The notes under the pieces were generated by a model, which ran no database searches, had not been told where the DNA came from, and was given only the letters and a program-made list of their open reading frames with translations. A stretch of DNA of 28,526 nt. Source: a virus. The stretch's first letter is position 1. Every line of letters begins with the position of its first letter. Both the position numbers and the translations under genes were made by a program. The stretch is from positions 1-28,526 of IMG/VR virus record IMGVR_UViG_3300042465_002074. The stretch is one strand, 5' to 3'. Of the stretch, positions 7,705 to 15,977 are shown piece after piece.

Positions 7705-9264
7705 ATGGCAATTGATATGGCATCTGTCTATGCCGCAAAGTACAGAAAAACCCCTGATGTGCTACGTGCCGCAGTAATGGGCCAAAGTCCTGACAGAAGT
7801 TTAGATTCTTATACAGCGCTTAATGCACTGAAGTTAGTCAAAGAAGCCGACATGATGGACATGGCGGGTCAGGCACAACAGCCAACTTCATCTCCTTCTT
7901 TGGTTGCCCAGAACATGGCCCCTAATCCTATGCAGCAAGGTCTAGGCGCAATGGTGCCCGGCGCAATGGGTGGTCAAGGTATGCCTCCGCAACAACGTGC
8001 CCCAATGCCACAACAACCTATGCAAGCAGCCTCTGGTGGTTTAGCTGGTATGTACACACCCGAAGAAGACTACGCCGAGGGCGGTATTGTTGCGTTCCAA
8101 GACAGAGGTTATGTTGATCCCGCTTATACGGCTAATTCCGCAGGGGCTGTTGCTTATCCAAGTAGTTCTGGCAACGCTGCAACTGATGATCCTTTGTCTA
8201 GGTTATTAGCCGAAGCCGGAGTTACTGAACCCGCTGTTATAGATGATGGATCCCAAGGTAACCCGGCTATGCGGGACGAGGCTTTTCGAAATTATTTAGA
8301 GTCTCGTGGAGTTATTAAAGGCATTAAAGATGACGACTTTACGCCTGACGAAGCTAAAAGAATGCGTCAAGAAACCTTTGATTTCTATGAAAAAAATGCT
8401 GGGCCAAACATTTATGACCCCGCTAATAGACGACTTACAGAGCGAGAAGGTGCGCGTAGTAAAAGCAAGAGCCAAGGAGAAGGTTTGGCTTTACTAGCTG
8501 CTGCTGGCGCTATTCTTGAGGGCAATACTCTAGCTCGTGGCGCGTCAAAAGCATTCCCTGTATTTGCCAAAGAGATGGGTGAAGTACAACGTGCTGATAT
8601 AAATGAGCAACGTTCTATTGAGCAAATGCAGTTTGCTTTGGCCGACGCACAACGCAAAGAACGTATGGGTAACATCCGTGGCGCACAGGCTGCTATGGAG
8701 ACTGCGCGTAAAGAAAGAGCCGACGCTAATAGGTTTAAATTAAACAAAGCTGTTGCTTTGAGTACTTTGGATGCTAAAGCACTACAGTCTTTACGCCCTG
8801 CTGGTAAAGCCGCTGGTTCGGGTACGGATAAAGAACAACCTCTTGATCGCGTAACGGCTGCTATGAGCGACAAACTCATTGAAATGAGGGCTAAGAACCC
8901 TAACGACCCACAAATTCCAATTTTAGAAGATAAGATTGCGGAACGTAAGACTATCCTTGGTATGGGTAAAGAAGGCCCAACTGCGGCCCCTAGAGCAGCG
9001 GCAGCACTTACAGCAAAACAGAATGAATCCGTAGCAAAAAGTATGGCTGTGTGGGAAGGTGGCGGCGAAGCTAGGAAAGCTAAAATGGACGGCACCATAG
9101 ACGCAGTTAGAGCGGCCAAAAAAGAAGCGTTGCGAAAAGATGCTTTACGTGGTGTATTTGATACCGACGGCGAAGAAACCCCTAGTGCAGCACCCGTAGC
9201 CGCCCCTACCACTAAGCCCGGAACTAGATTAAAATTTAATGCGGCAGGCGAGCAAATTAAATAA
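7705..9264 (+). CDS. Virion-associated protein, helical, unknown function
   Basis: 519 residues. The N-terminus (about 1-50, MAIDMASVYAAKYRKTPDVL) is helical, followed by a Met/Pro/Gln-rich linker and a GG motif pair at about 108-132 (AASGGLAGMYTPEEDYAEGG, then IVAF). Residues about 250-345 include a small hydrophobic patch (LALLAAAGAILEGNTLARGA) and long charged helices rich in Ala, Arg and Glu, consistent with a helical bundle. The C-terminus is disordered (Ala/Pro/Thr) and ends LKFNAAGEQIK. It has an AAGGAA ribosome binding site, starts 9 nt after the previous gene and is followed 9 nt later by the giant gene. Probably an internal or ejected virion protein by context; no enzyme motif seen. 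Confidence 0.55.
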   Translation: MAIDMASVYAAKYRKTPDVLRAAVMGQSPDRSLDSYTALNALKLVKEADMMDMAGQAQQPTSSPSLVAQNMAPNPMQQGLGAMVPGAMGGQGMPPQQRAPMPQQPMQAASGGLAGMYTPEEDYAEGGIVAFQDRGYVDPAYTANSAGAVAYPSSSGNAATDDPLSRLLAEAGVTEPAVIDDGSQGNPAMRDEAFRNYLESRGVIKGIKDDDFTPDEAKRMRQETFDFYEKNAGPNIYDPANRRLTEREGARSKSKSQGEGLALLAAAGAILEGNTLARGASKAFPVFAKEMGEVQRADINEQRSIEQMQFALADAQRKERMGNIRGAQAAMETARKERADANRFKLNKAVALSTLDAKALQSLRPAGKAAGSGTDKEQPLDRVTAAMSDKLIEMRAKNPNDPQIPILEDKIAERKTILGMGKEGPTAAPRAAAALTAKQNESVAKSMAVWEGGGEARKAKMDGTIDAVRAAKKEALRKDALRGVFDTDGEETPSAAPVAAPTTKPGTRLKFNAAGEQIK

Positions 9265-9273
9265 AGGGTTCCT

Positions 9274-12200
9274 ATGGCAATCGAGGCACAACTCGCGGAT
9301 GGGCGTATTCTTGAGTTCCCCGATGGTACAGACCCAGCGGTAATTCAGTCCACCGTTAAACGCTTGGTTACAGGGGGCAAAGCTACGCCCAAACCTACGC
9401 AAGCTGCGGAGCCTGTTGGATACGACTTCGGTGCTGCGATGGCGGCGGATATTGCCCCTGCTGAAACACCAGAAAAGAAAGTTTACACGGGTAGTGTGTT
9501 TGATACGCAACCGTTTGACCCTAAGATTACTCCCGCAGAAGCCGACCGCTTATCACGCCGTGCGTATGCAGAAGCTACTACAAAACTACCCAGCCGTACA
9601 CAATATGCACGAGCTACACCGCAAGAACAACTTGGAAGAACTACGGGGCAAGCTGCGCTAGACACAACAATTGGTTTGTTGCAAGGTGCTGTAGGCATAC
9701 CTAAAAGTATTGCTTCAAACATTAACGCTGGCGATAACCCCGTTGCTAGATTTTATGAGTCTGCTAGTCAGGCTGGTCAACGAGCTAAATCTCCCTATCT
9801 ACAGAGCCAAGCCGCCGAGCGCGAAGCGTTTATTAGAAACGTAACCGCTAATCAAGGTGAGTTAGCCGGGGCGCGAGCTACATTTAATAGTATGTTTAGC
9901 CCTGCGGGTGCGGACATCGTTGCTCAGGGTGCTGGCTCCATGATCCCAACTGTGGGCTTGAGCTTATTAAGTCTTGGGCAAAAGTCCATGATGGCAATGA
10001 ATGCTCTAGCTGTTGCTGGTGAAGCCGCCCAAAGCACCGCGCAAAAACTCAGTCAGATGAGCCCAGAAAACTGGAGCAACAGTAGCGCGTATCAAGAGTT
10101 GCGTAGTTCTGGTATGTCTCATCGAGACGCAGTTAACATGCTGGCCCCGTTGTTTGCAATACCTAACCAGCTACTTGGCGGCGTTATTGGTAGAGTATCA
10201 GGCTCAACAGGTCTTGAAAAAACTCTTGCTGGTAAATCTATTACAGGTGGGGCAAGGGAGAGGTTTGGTCGTGCTGGCGCTGAGCTAGTCGGCGAAGAAG
10301 CGGAAACCCTAATCCCGTCTTTTGTAGCTAACGTTACACAACGTATTTTTGACGACAAGCAATCTCTTGTTGAAGGGCTCGGCAAAGAGGCCGTTGAAAC
10401 TGCGGCAGGTACTGTCCCCGGTGCGGCTCTAGCTGCTTCTGGTCGTGCGGGTAAACCAAGCCCAATAGATACGCAAGCTGCGGTAAGTACATTAGTTCTT
10501 CAACAGGAAGTTGCAACACCCGAGCCAGAACGAGTTGAACCTACGTTTGATGCGGCTGAGTTTGATAGAACTGCGCCTCCACCACCTACAACACCTACTG
10601 CTTCTGCCCCAGTAGCGGAAGCAGTTGCGCCTACTGAACAAATTAAAGCTATTGCCGAGCGTCTACAGAAACGCGGCATCTCACGTAAAGCCGCCTTAGC
10701 TATGGCAGAAAGGGAAGTTAGCGCAAATGAGCCTACGTCGGACGAAACAGGAGGAGCAGCAAATGTTGTTGAACCTATCAGTACTCCAAGTGGAGAAAGC
10801 GTTAGCGTGGCTGGACAGCCCAGTGCAGAACCCCCCGCCGCAGGAGTTGGAGTCGCTGAGCCAAGTGGAGTGGTTCCTACTGGACAGGATGTTGCAGGAG
10901 TTACTGCTGGAGAAGGAACACAGCCGACTGCACTAGAAGAAAAAAGTATTTCGTTTGAAATACGCTCGGCAGACAAACAAGAACAGAGTATTACAAGCGG
11001 CGCAGTTGCAACACTGCCCCTACCCGGTGGCGCTAAAGCTATCTTTACCCAAAATGGGGATGGTGACATTGAGCTAATAGCACCAAATGGAAAAGCTGAG
11101 AAAGTAGTCCGTGCGCATGACCCCCGTGAAGGTGCCGTGCGTAGCTTAGAAGATTTTCCAGACTATGTACCGGAGCCGTTGCGTCAACTAATGCTGTATT
11201 ACCAGCGAGCTGCGCGTGAAAACTACTACGCAGAAGGCAATGAAAAAGAAGCAACACAACAACGTCTTAACGAAGTACAAGACGAGATTATTAACACCGC
11301 TAAAAGTTTACAAACTGAAGGAGCCGACCTTGGCATTGAAACCCCTGAAGCCGTCGAAGCAACGCAAGAAGAACAAGCGCCACCAGCAGCCGGAGCAGTA
11401 GCCGGTAAACGTGGGCCAAAACCTAAACCTCTTGAAGTTAAAGAGCAAATAAAAGTAAGCCGTAACGAGCAGAATCGTATTAACAACGACGCCGAGTACA
11501 ACCGGAAAAAGTTTGTTGCCCAACTTCAGCAGACGTTAACCCCTGAGCAGATTGAAGAACTTAGTTTTGAAGAAGCTGAGCAAGCTGAGATTGACGCACG
11601 ACAGTCTCGGCGCAGTGCGCTCCGTGGCCTAGTAGAACTGCAAGATAACCCTAACATTGCTCGTGGCAGCGCAGTAGGCAAACGCATTAGCGCAGCTCTT
11701 AAAGACTCTAAGGCTACGGAAGCAGAACTAGCTGACATTCGCCGGGGTATCAAAGCAGCCAAAGATGTACTTACTGGCCCCAAAGAAGATGTACTAGGCG
11801 CAGTTGCAGCCCCGGGTGTATCTGGGAAAACAGAATCTAAAGCCAGCAAGTCAGCGGACGTTAAAGTAGACAAGCCCGATGCAGGGTTTAGCAAACTGAC
11901 TACCGGCTCACAGGCAATTACGCACGTTGTTAAGAACGGTAATTTGTTCCAGCGGCTTGTAGCTGAGCGCATCCGTAACTTTATGGTCGGCGTTAAGTTT
12001 GTGGTTGTTGAAGAGGGTGACGCAACCCCAGCCAATATCCTTGCCGAGATGGAAGGCGCTCGTGGACTGTTTGTTTATACACCGGGCCAGAAAGACCGTA
12101 CCATATACGTGCGTGGTAGTAGCTTTGGAGACCTACAAGGCATCAATAACGTAACAGTACTACACGAATTGCTACACGCGGCAACGGCTAGTCGTATTAC

Positions 12201-15200
12201 AGCAGGGCTAGTAAAAGGATTTAAGAACGCTAGCTTGCAGAAGTTTATGCGCGAAATGAGCGGCGTAATGAAGAGCGCAGAAGATGCGTACCGTTCGGGC
12301 ATACGTAGTGGTGCTGTATCTAGCGATCTTCAAGATTTAGTTGAGGCCGACGCAGAGAATGTAGAGTTTGACGATAGAGGCCGCCCTAAGTTCCAAATAT
12401 TTAACGACCACAACGAGTTCTTAGCTTACGGCATGTCTAGCCCTGAGTTCCAAAAGTTTTTAATGGGTGTGAAGGGCGTACGTAAAGAGACAAGCATATT
12501 TGCTAAGTTCACTAATAGCATCCGTGATTTGTTTGGTATTAAGCAGGGTGATGCTACTGCGTTCTCTGATTTGATTGATATCACTGACAAGATGCTTGAT
12601 ACAAGGCTCACAGCAATAAAAATGGGAAGAACTTCTCTCCAGCAAAAAGGCCCGCTTACTGAAGAGCAAAAGGCGCAAAGAGAAAAAGAGAAGGCCGTCA
12701 CACGTGCGCTTAAGTCCGTTGACCGAAGCTTTGAAGCTGAGAAAATTTCAGAAGAGACTGAAGTTTTGCAACGCTTACGTAGCCTCGATGTAGTGCCAGT
12801 GTTAAAAGAAGCTGTAAAAGGAATGAGTTCTTTACAAAAGAAAGCTATCTCAAAAGCGCTTTCAACTCCACTAGTCGCCGAAATTGGTGGCATAAATGTA
12901 GAAGAGCTTATAAATACTAACCGCCTACTAGAAGATATGGAAGCCTCAAAAATGGAGATGCTTCGGGCTGGCGCTAAGTTAGTTGATGACATAAAACGCT
13001 TACTACCTACACAAGAAAGTCAAGAAAAAGTTTCTCGTGCTGCGCTTGTATTTACTGCGTCTAGGGTTGACCCACGAGTAGACAAGTCTGTAGTTAGACT
13101 TAACAAAATTTACGAAGACCTTACTGCTGACGAGAAAAAAGCACTTGATGAAATTGCTGGTTACTACGGCGACATAATGGACAACTATGACTATCTCTTA
13201 GGTGAGAACGTCAAAGCACTAAGACCCGGAGAAGCCGCTAAATTAACTGCCGCACTGCGTGAAGCGCTTGGTAAAGATAACCGCATTCCGTTCTATGTGC
13301 CATTGGCTCGTGACCAGAATGGTGAGTTCTACTTGCGCGTCGGTACTACTGAATTTCACATACGTAAAACTGAAGCAGAACGTGATCGTTTGGCTGAATC
13401 AATTGCTGAAGAACGTAACACTACTGTAGAACAACTGCTCCAAGATAAAGAAATTGAAGTTGGTAACGACATAGAAGTGCTGCGTAAAAAAGTGCTTGAC
13501 TCAAGCGATGCACTGCGTAGGCTATTCATAATGATTGAAGACGCTGACTTTACAGCCGAAGAGCAGGGCGCGTCTTTACAGAAAGCCAAAGACGGCATGA
13601 AGGACTCTGTGTTTCAGCTATGGTTGCACATGCAGCCAGAGAGTAGTTCACGGAAACAATTTATCCACCGTAATAAATATCCACCCGCTGGTTTCCGTAC
13701 AGACGTAATTCAAAACTTAGCAGAGTCAGTACTTAAGTTCTCCAATAATATGGCAAGACTAGAGTACGCTCCACAACTGCGCCGATCTATTTCACAGGCA
13801 CAAGCTTCTATTGAGAACCGACCTGCGTATGCGCCGTACGTAGCTGAGATGGCTCTACGGGTAAACGATACTTTAGCTCCTGATAATCAAAGTATAGCAA
13901 TGGGCGTTGCACGGTTTGGCAACTCGTTTACTTTTGGCTATTACATGAGCGAGTCCACTGCACTGTTGCAGTTGCTCAGCGTTTATCAAGTTGGCACAGC
14001 TCAGTTAGCTAAGCAATACCCAATGGCTGCGGTTGCTAAAGAAGTAGCAAAGATGAGTCAGGTGTGGAAAACCGTAGGAGTAAAGAACGAATACGGTGAG
14101 TGGGTCATGCCTACGATCGAGCAAGCTCTCAACCTTGAGTCCCGCCCAAATGACTCGGCTAAAGTACGTCTTGATAAAGAACAAGACCGTGCGTTTATCG
14201 ACGCAATGCACGAGCGCAATGTTTCTGAGTCTACTGGCGCTAGAGATTTGCAGGGCTACAAAGACTTACCAACTGAAAAATACGGCAGTAAGTACGAACG
14301 AGCTAAACGCGCTGGTCGGTTTGTGGTGGGTGGTTTAATCCACGCAACTGAACGTCTGTCTCGTGAGTTCATGTTTATGTCGAGCGCCCACTTAGTTCGC
14401 GACAAGGCTGTTGCTGAGTTCCGCAAGACCGCAGAGTATAAAAATGCTCCAGATAAGATAGCAGCAGAGCGCGAGTTTGGTATAGCTAACCTAGACACAT
14501 GGGCGGACAAAGCTGCCAAAGATACAAACGCGGCTTTGTTTAACTACAGCGAGTCGGCTAAGCCACGCTACATGCGCGGTGCAGTAGGTAGGGTTGCTCT
14601 GCAGTTCTTCACGTACCAGCTAAACGTAGGTTCGTTCATCGCCCGTAATTTTATCGGCATGATTAAACCTCTGCCCGGTGAAACACGTGTTGAGTGCATG
14701 CGAGCCTTCTCTACACTTATGGCTACTACCTTTTCCCTAGGCGGTACACAAGCGTTATTTGGCGGGCCTATTGTGCTTGGTTTTATATCGCTTATCATGA
14801 AGATGTTTAAAGGGGAAGACGAGCCCGATGAACTAAAAGATATTGATTTGTACGAGCGTTTTAAAATCTTTTTGCACGAGCAGCTAGGCGATGTAACTGT
14901 AGGTGGTAAGTCCCTTGCAAAGATCGTTGACCAAGGCCCACTCAATGCGTTTACTGGTTTGGATGTATCGTCTCGTATAAGCGTGAGTAACATTTTGACG
15001 CCACCAGAAGTTAGGGCGGCTAGGACTTCACGCGAAGGTGTATTAAATTACGCGCAGCTATATGGCGGTGCAAACTTACAAGCAGTCTTGTCACTCGCCG
15101 ACGGGGTAGATTTACTTATTAAAGGTGAGCACTACCGTGGGTTTGAAAAGCTTATGCCTTGGGCGGCCTTGCGCAACAAAATGGTTGCTGTTCGTCAATA

Positions 15201-15705
15201 CACAGAGGGCGAGAAGAGCCTTAAACTTGGCGACGATGTTGTAGAGGCTGAGTTGTTTTATATGGGTGAGTTAGTTGGGCAGGCGGTCGGCTTACGCCCC
15301 GTGCTTCTAAGCGATGTTGCGGCGGCAAACCGCAAAGCGTATGAAATCGTAAATAAGGTTGTTACCCAACGTCAAGCCATTCTTGATCGACTTGACCGAG
15401 CCGACCGTAAGGGTGACGACAAAGCATATCTTGCGGCGCTAGAAGATCAGGAAAAGTTTAACGCAAAAATTTCTCTTGAGTTTCCAAGGTTGCAAATTAG
15501 CGAAGAAGATAGATATAATTTCATTCAGGGTCGTAACGAAGCCCGTAGAACCTCGTTTGGTGGATTCCAGTACACGCCGCAGAACGAAGTTATGGCTGAG
15601 CAAATTACTAACCGCTCACGTGAGGCGTTGGTCAAGCGAGAGAAAGAAGTGGCTGAGCGGCGCTATATTGAACTTAGAGGTCTGGCCGAAAAAAATCCCC
15701 AGTGA
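9274..15705 (+). CDS. Giant polyvalent-type virion protein with HELLH metallopeptidase and LPD38-like domain
   Basis: 2143 residues. The N-terminus (IEAQLADGRILEFPDGTDPA) is a short module common on phage internal proteins. Residues about 115-410 are Ala/Gly-rich helices with hydrophobic stretches, and 410-560 is a Pro/Ala/Glu disordered linker. Further helical regions lead to a metallopeptidase-like region (about 880-1010) with VTVLHELLHAAT, the HExxH being H964-E965-H968. Residues about 1750-2030 (AALFNYSESAKPRYMRGAVG, then RVALQFFTYQL and membrane-like LGGTQALFGGPIVLGFI) resemble large polyvalent protein domain 38. Polyvalent proteins are multi-domain effectors thought to be delivered with phage or conjugative DNA. 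Last gene of the rightward arm. T7 gp16-like delivery is inferred, and the third zinc ligand was not identified. Start supported by AAAGGG upstream. Confidence 0.7.
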   Translation: MAIEAQLADGRILEFPDGTDPAVIQSTVKRLVTGGKATPKPTQAAEPVGYDFGAAMAADIAPAETPEKKVYTGSVFDTQPFDPKITPAEADRLSRRAYAEATTKLPSRTQYARATPQEQLGRTTGQAALDTTIGLLQGAVGIPKSIASNINAGDNPVARFYESASQAGQRAKSPYLQSQAAEREAFIRNVTANQGELAGARATFNSMFSPAGADIVAQGAGSMIPTVGLSLLSLGQKSMMAMNALAVAGEAAQSTAQKLSQMSPENWSNSSAYQELRSSGMSHRDAVNMLAPLFAIPNQLLGGVIGRVSGSTGLEKTLAGKSITGGARERFGRAGAELVGEEAETLIPSFVANVTQRIFDDKQSLVEGLGKEAVETAAGTVPGAALAASGRAGKPSPIDTQAAVSTLVLQQEVATPEPERVEPTFDAAEFDRTAPPPPTTPTASAPVAEAVAPTEQIKAIAERLQKRGISRKAALAMAEREVSANEPTSDETGGAANVVEPISTPSGESVSVAGQPSAEPPAAGVGVAEPSGVVPTGQDVAGVTAGEGTQPTALEEKSISFEIRSADKQEQSITSGAVATLPLPGGAKAIFTQNGDGDIELIAPNGKAEKVVRAHDPREGAVRSLEDFPDYVPEPLRQLMLYYQRAARENYYAEGNEKEATQQRLNEVQDEIINTAKSLQTEGADLGIETPEAVEATQEEQAPPAAGAVAGKRGPKPKPLEVKEQIKVSRNEQNRINNDAEYNRKKFVAQLQQTLTPEQIEELSFEEAEQAEIDARQSRRSALRGLVELQDNPNIARGSAVGKRISAALKDSKATEAELADIRRGIKAAKDVLTGPKEDVLGAVAAPGVSGKTESKASKSADVKVDKPDAGFSKLTTGSQAITHVVKNGNLFQRLVAERIRNFMVGVKFVVVEEGDATPANILAEMEGARGLFVYTPGQKDRTIYVRGSSFGDLQGINNVTVLHELLHAATASRITAGLVKGFKNASLQKFMREMSGVMKSAEDAYRSGIRSGAVSSDLQDLVEADAENVEFDDRGRPKFQIFNDHNEFLAYGMSSPEFQKFLMGVKGVRKETSIFAKFTNSIRDLFGIKQGDATAFSDLIDITDKMLDTRLTAIKMGRTSLQQKGPLTEEQKAQREKEKAVTRALKSVDRSFEAEKISEETEVLQRLRSLDVVPVLKEAVKGMSSLQKKAISKALSTPLVAEIGGINVEELINTNRLLEDMEASKMEMLRAGAKLVDDIKRLLPTQESQEKVSRAALVFTASRVDPRVDKSVVRLNKIYEDLTADEKKALDEIAGYYGDIMDNYDYLLGENVKALRPGEAAKLTAALREALGKDNRIPFYVPLARDQNGEFYLRVGTTEFHIRKTEAERDRLAESIAEERNTTVEQLLQDKEIEVGNDIEVLRKKVLDSSDALRRLFIMIEDADFTAEEQGASLQKAKDGMKDSVFQLWLHMQPESSSRKQFIHRNKYPPAGFRTDVIQNLAESVLKFSNNMARLEYAPQLRRSISQAQASIENRPAYAPYVAEMALRVNDTLAPDNQSIAMGVARFGNSFTFGYYMSESTALLQLLSVYQVGTAQLAKQYPMAAVAKEVAKMSQVWKTVGVKNEYGEWVMPTIEQALNLESRPNDSAKVRLDKEQDRAFIDAMHERNVSESTGARDLQGYKDLPTEKYGSKYERAKRAGRFVVGGLIHATERLSREFMFMSSAHLVRDKAVAEFRKTAEYKNAPDKIAAEREFGIANLDTWADKAAKDTNAALFNYSESAKPRYMRGAVGRVALQFFTYQLNVGSFIARNFIGMIKPLPGETRVECMRAFSTLMATTFSLGGTQALFGGPIVLGFISLIMKMFKGEDEPDELKDIDLYERFKIFLHEQLGDVTVGGKSLAKIVDQGPLNAFTGLDVSSRISVSNILTPPEVRAARTSREGVLNYAQLYGGANLQAVLSLADGVDLLIKGEHYRGFEKLMPWAALRNKMVAVRQYTEGEKSLKLGDDVVEAELFYMGELVGQAVGLRPVLLSDVAAANRKAYEIVNKVVTQRQAILDRLDRADRKGDDKAYLAALEDQEKFNAKISLEFPRLQISEEDRYNFIQGRNEARRTSFGGFQYTPQNEVMAEQITNRSREALVKREKEVAERRYIELRGLAEKNPQ

Positions 15706-15717
15706 TTAGCTGGGGAT
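15689..15717 (-). terminator. Rho-independent terminator of the leftward operon
   Basis: Perfect 8-bp stem: ATCCCCAG at 15695-15702 pairs with CTGGGGAT at 15710-15717, with a 7-nt loop. Read on the minus strand, the stem is followed by a run of seven T (A7 at 15689-15695, the last base shared with the stem). The plus strand has no T-run after the stem, so it acts on leftward transcripts. It overlaps the 3' end of the giant gene, whose TGA stop (15703-15705) lies in the loop. Confidence 0.85.
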
Positions 15718-15744
15718 AAGAGGAGAGGAAACTCAAGGAAACAA

Positions 15745-15786
15745 ATGTCAGCAACTGCGGTAGCTAACGAAATCAGTGTAGCCTAA
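15745..15786 (+). CDS. Possible 13-codon ORF at the convergent junction
   Basis: An ATG at 15745 with a good upstream purine tract (AAGGAAACAA) opens a 13-codon frame, MSATAVANEISVA, ending at TAA 15784-15786. It lies after the giant gene and overlaps the end of the opposite-strand gene by 4 nt. No family is recognisable at this length. It could be a leader-like peptide, the remnant of a lost gene, or chance. The only support is the ribosome binding site. Confidence 0.2.
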   Translation: MSATAVANEISVA

Positions 15787-15977
15787 ACCCGCCACACGCG
15801 CAAACCTTTGATGCCTTCTTCTATAACTACTTTCGTAACAGTAGCCATCTTTAACCGTTTACTTATTGCCGCAATTGTTTCCCGGGCGGCTTTCTCGTCA
15901 ATGCAGGGTACAAAGAAAGAATAGCCGCGTCGGAATTTAGACCAGTCAATCTGATACGACACCGTCTCGATTTTCAT
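15783..15977 (-). CDS. Small hypothetical protein, last gene of leftward operon
   Basis: 64 residues, basic, with an aromatic N-terminal half (YQIDWSKFRRGYSFFVPC) and a helix followed by a beta strand (ETIAAISKRLKMATVTKVVI). The fold looks like a compact alpha/beta domain, and the sequence is not one I can name. It overlaps the end of the primase-helicase gene by 32 nt in another frame, so it is translationally linked to it, and it is followed by the operon terminator. Co-transcription with primase suggests a small replication accessory or DNA-binding protein, but nothing in the sequence proves this. Confidence 0.55.
   Translation of the reverse strand: MKIETVSYQIDWSKFRRGYSFFVPCIDEKAARETIAAISKRLKMATVTKVVIEEGIKGLRVWRV

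Noticed and set aside
8412-9212. 266-codon minus-strand ORF
   Set aside because: It lies fully antisense to the 519-residue virion gene; its Ala/Ser-rich composition is what the Ala/Lys-rich sense strand would produce, and no family is visible.
10500-11069. 189-codon minus-strand ORF
   Set aside because: Antisense shadow of the Pro/Ala/Glu linker of the giant protein; no ribosome binding site or motif.
11404-11427. AT-hook-like KRGPKPKP in the giant protein
   Set aside because: The core differs from the RGRP consensus and lies in a disordered Lys/Pro stretch, so it is too weak to call.
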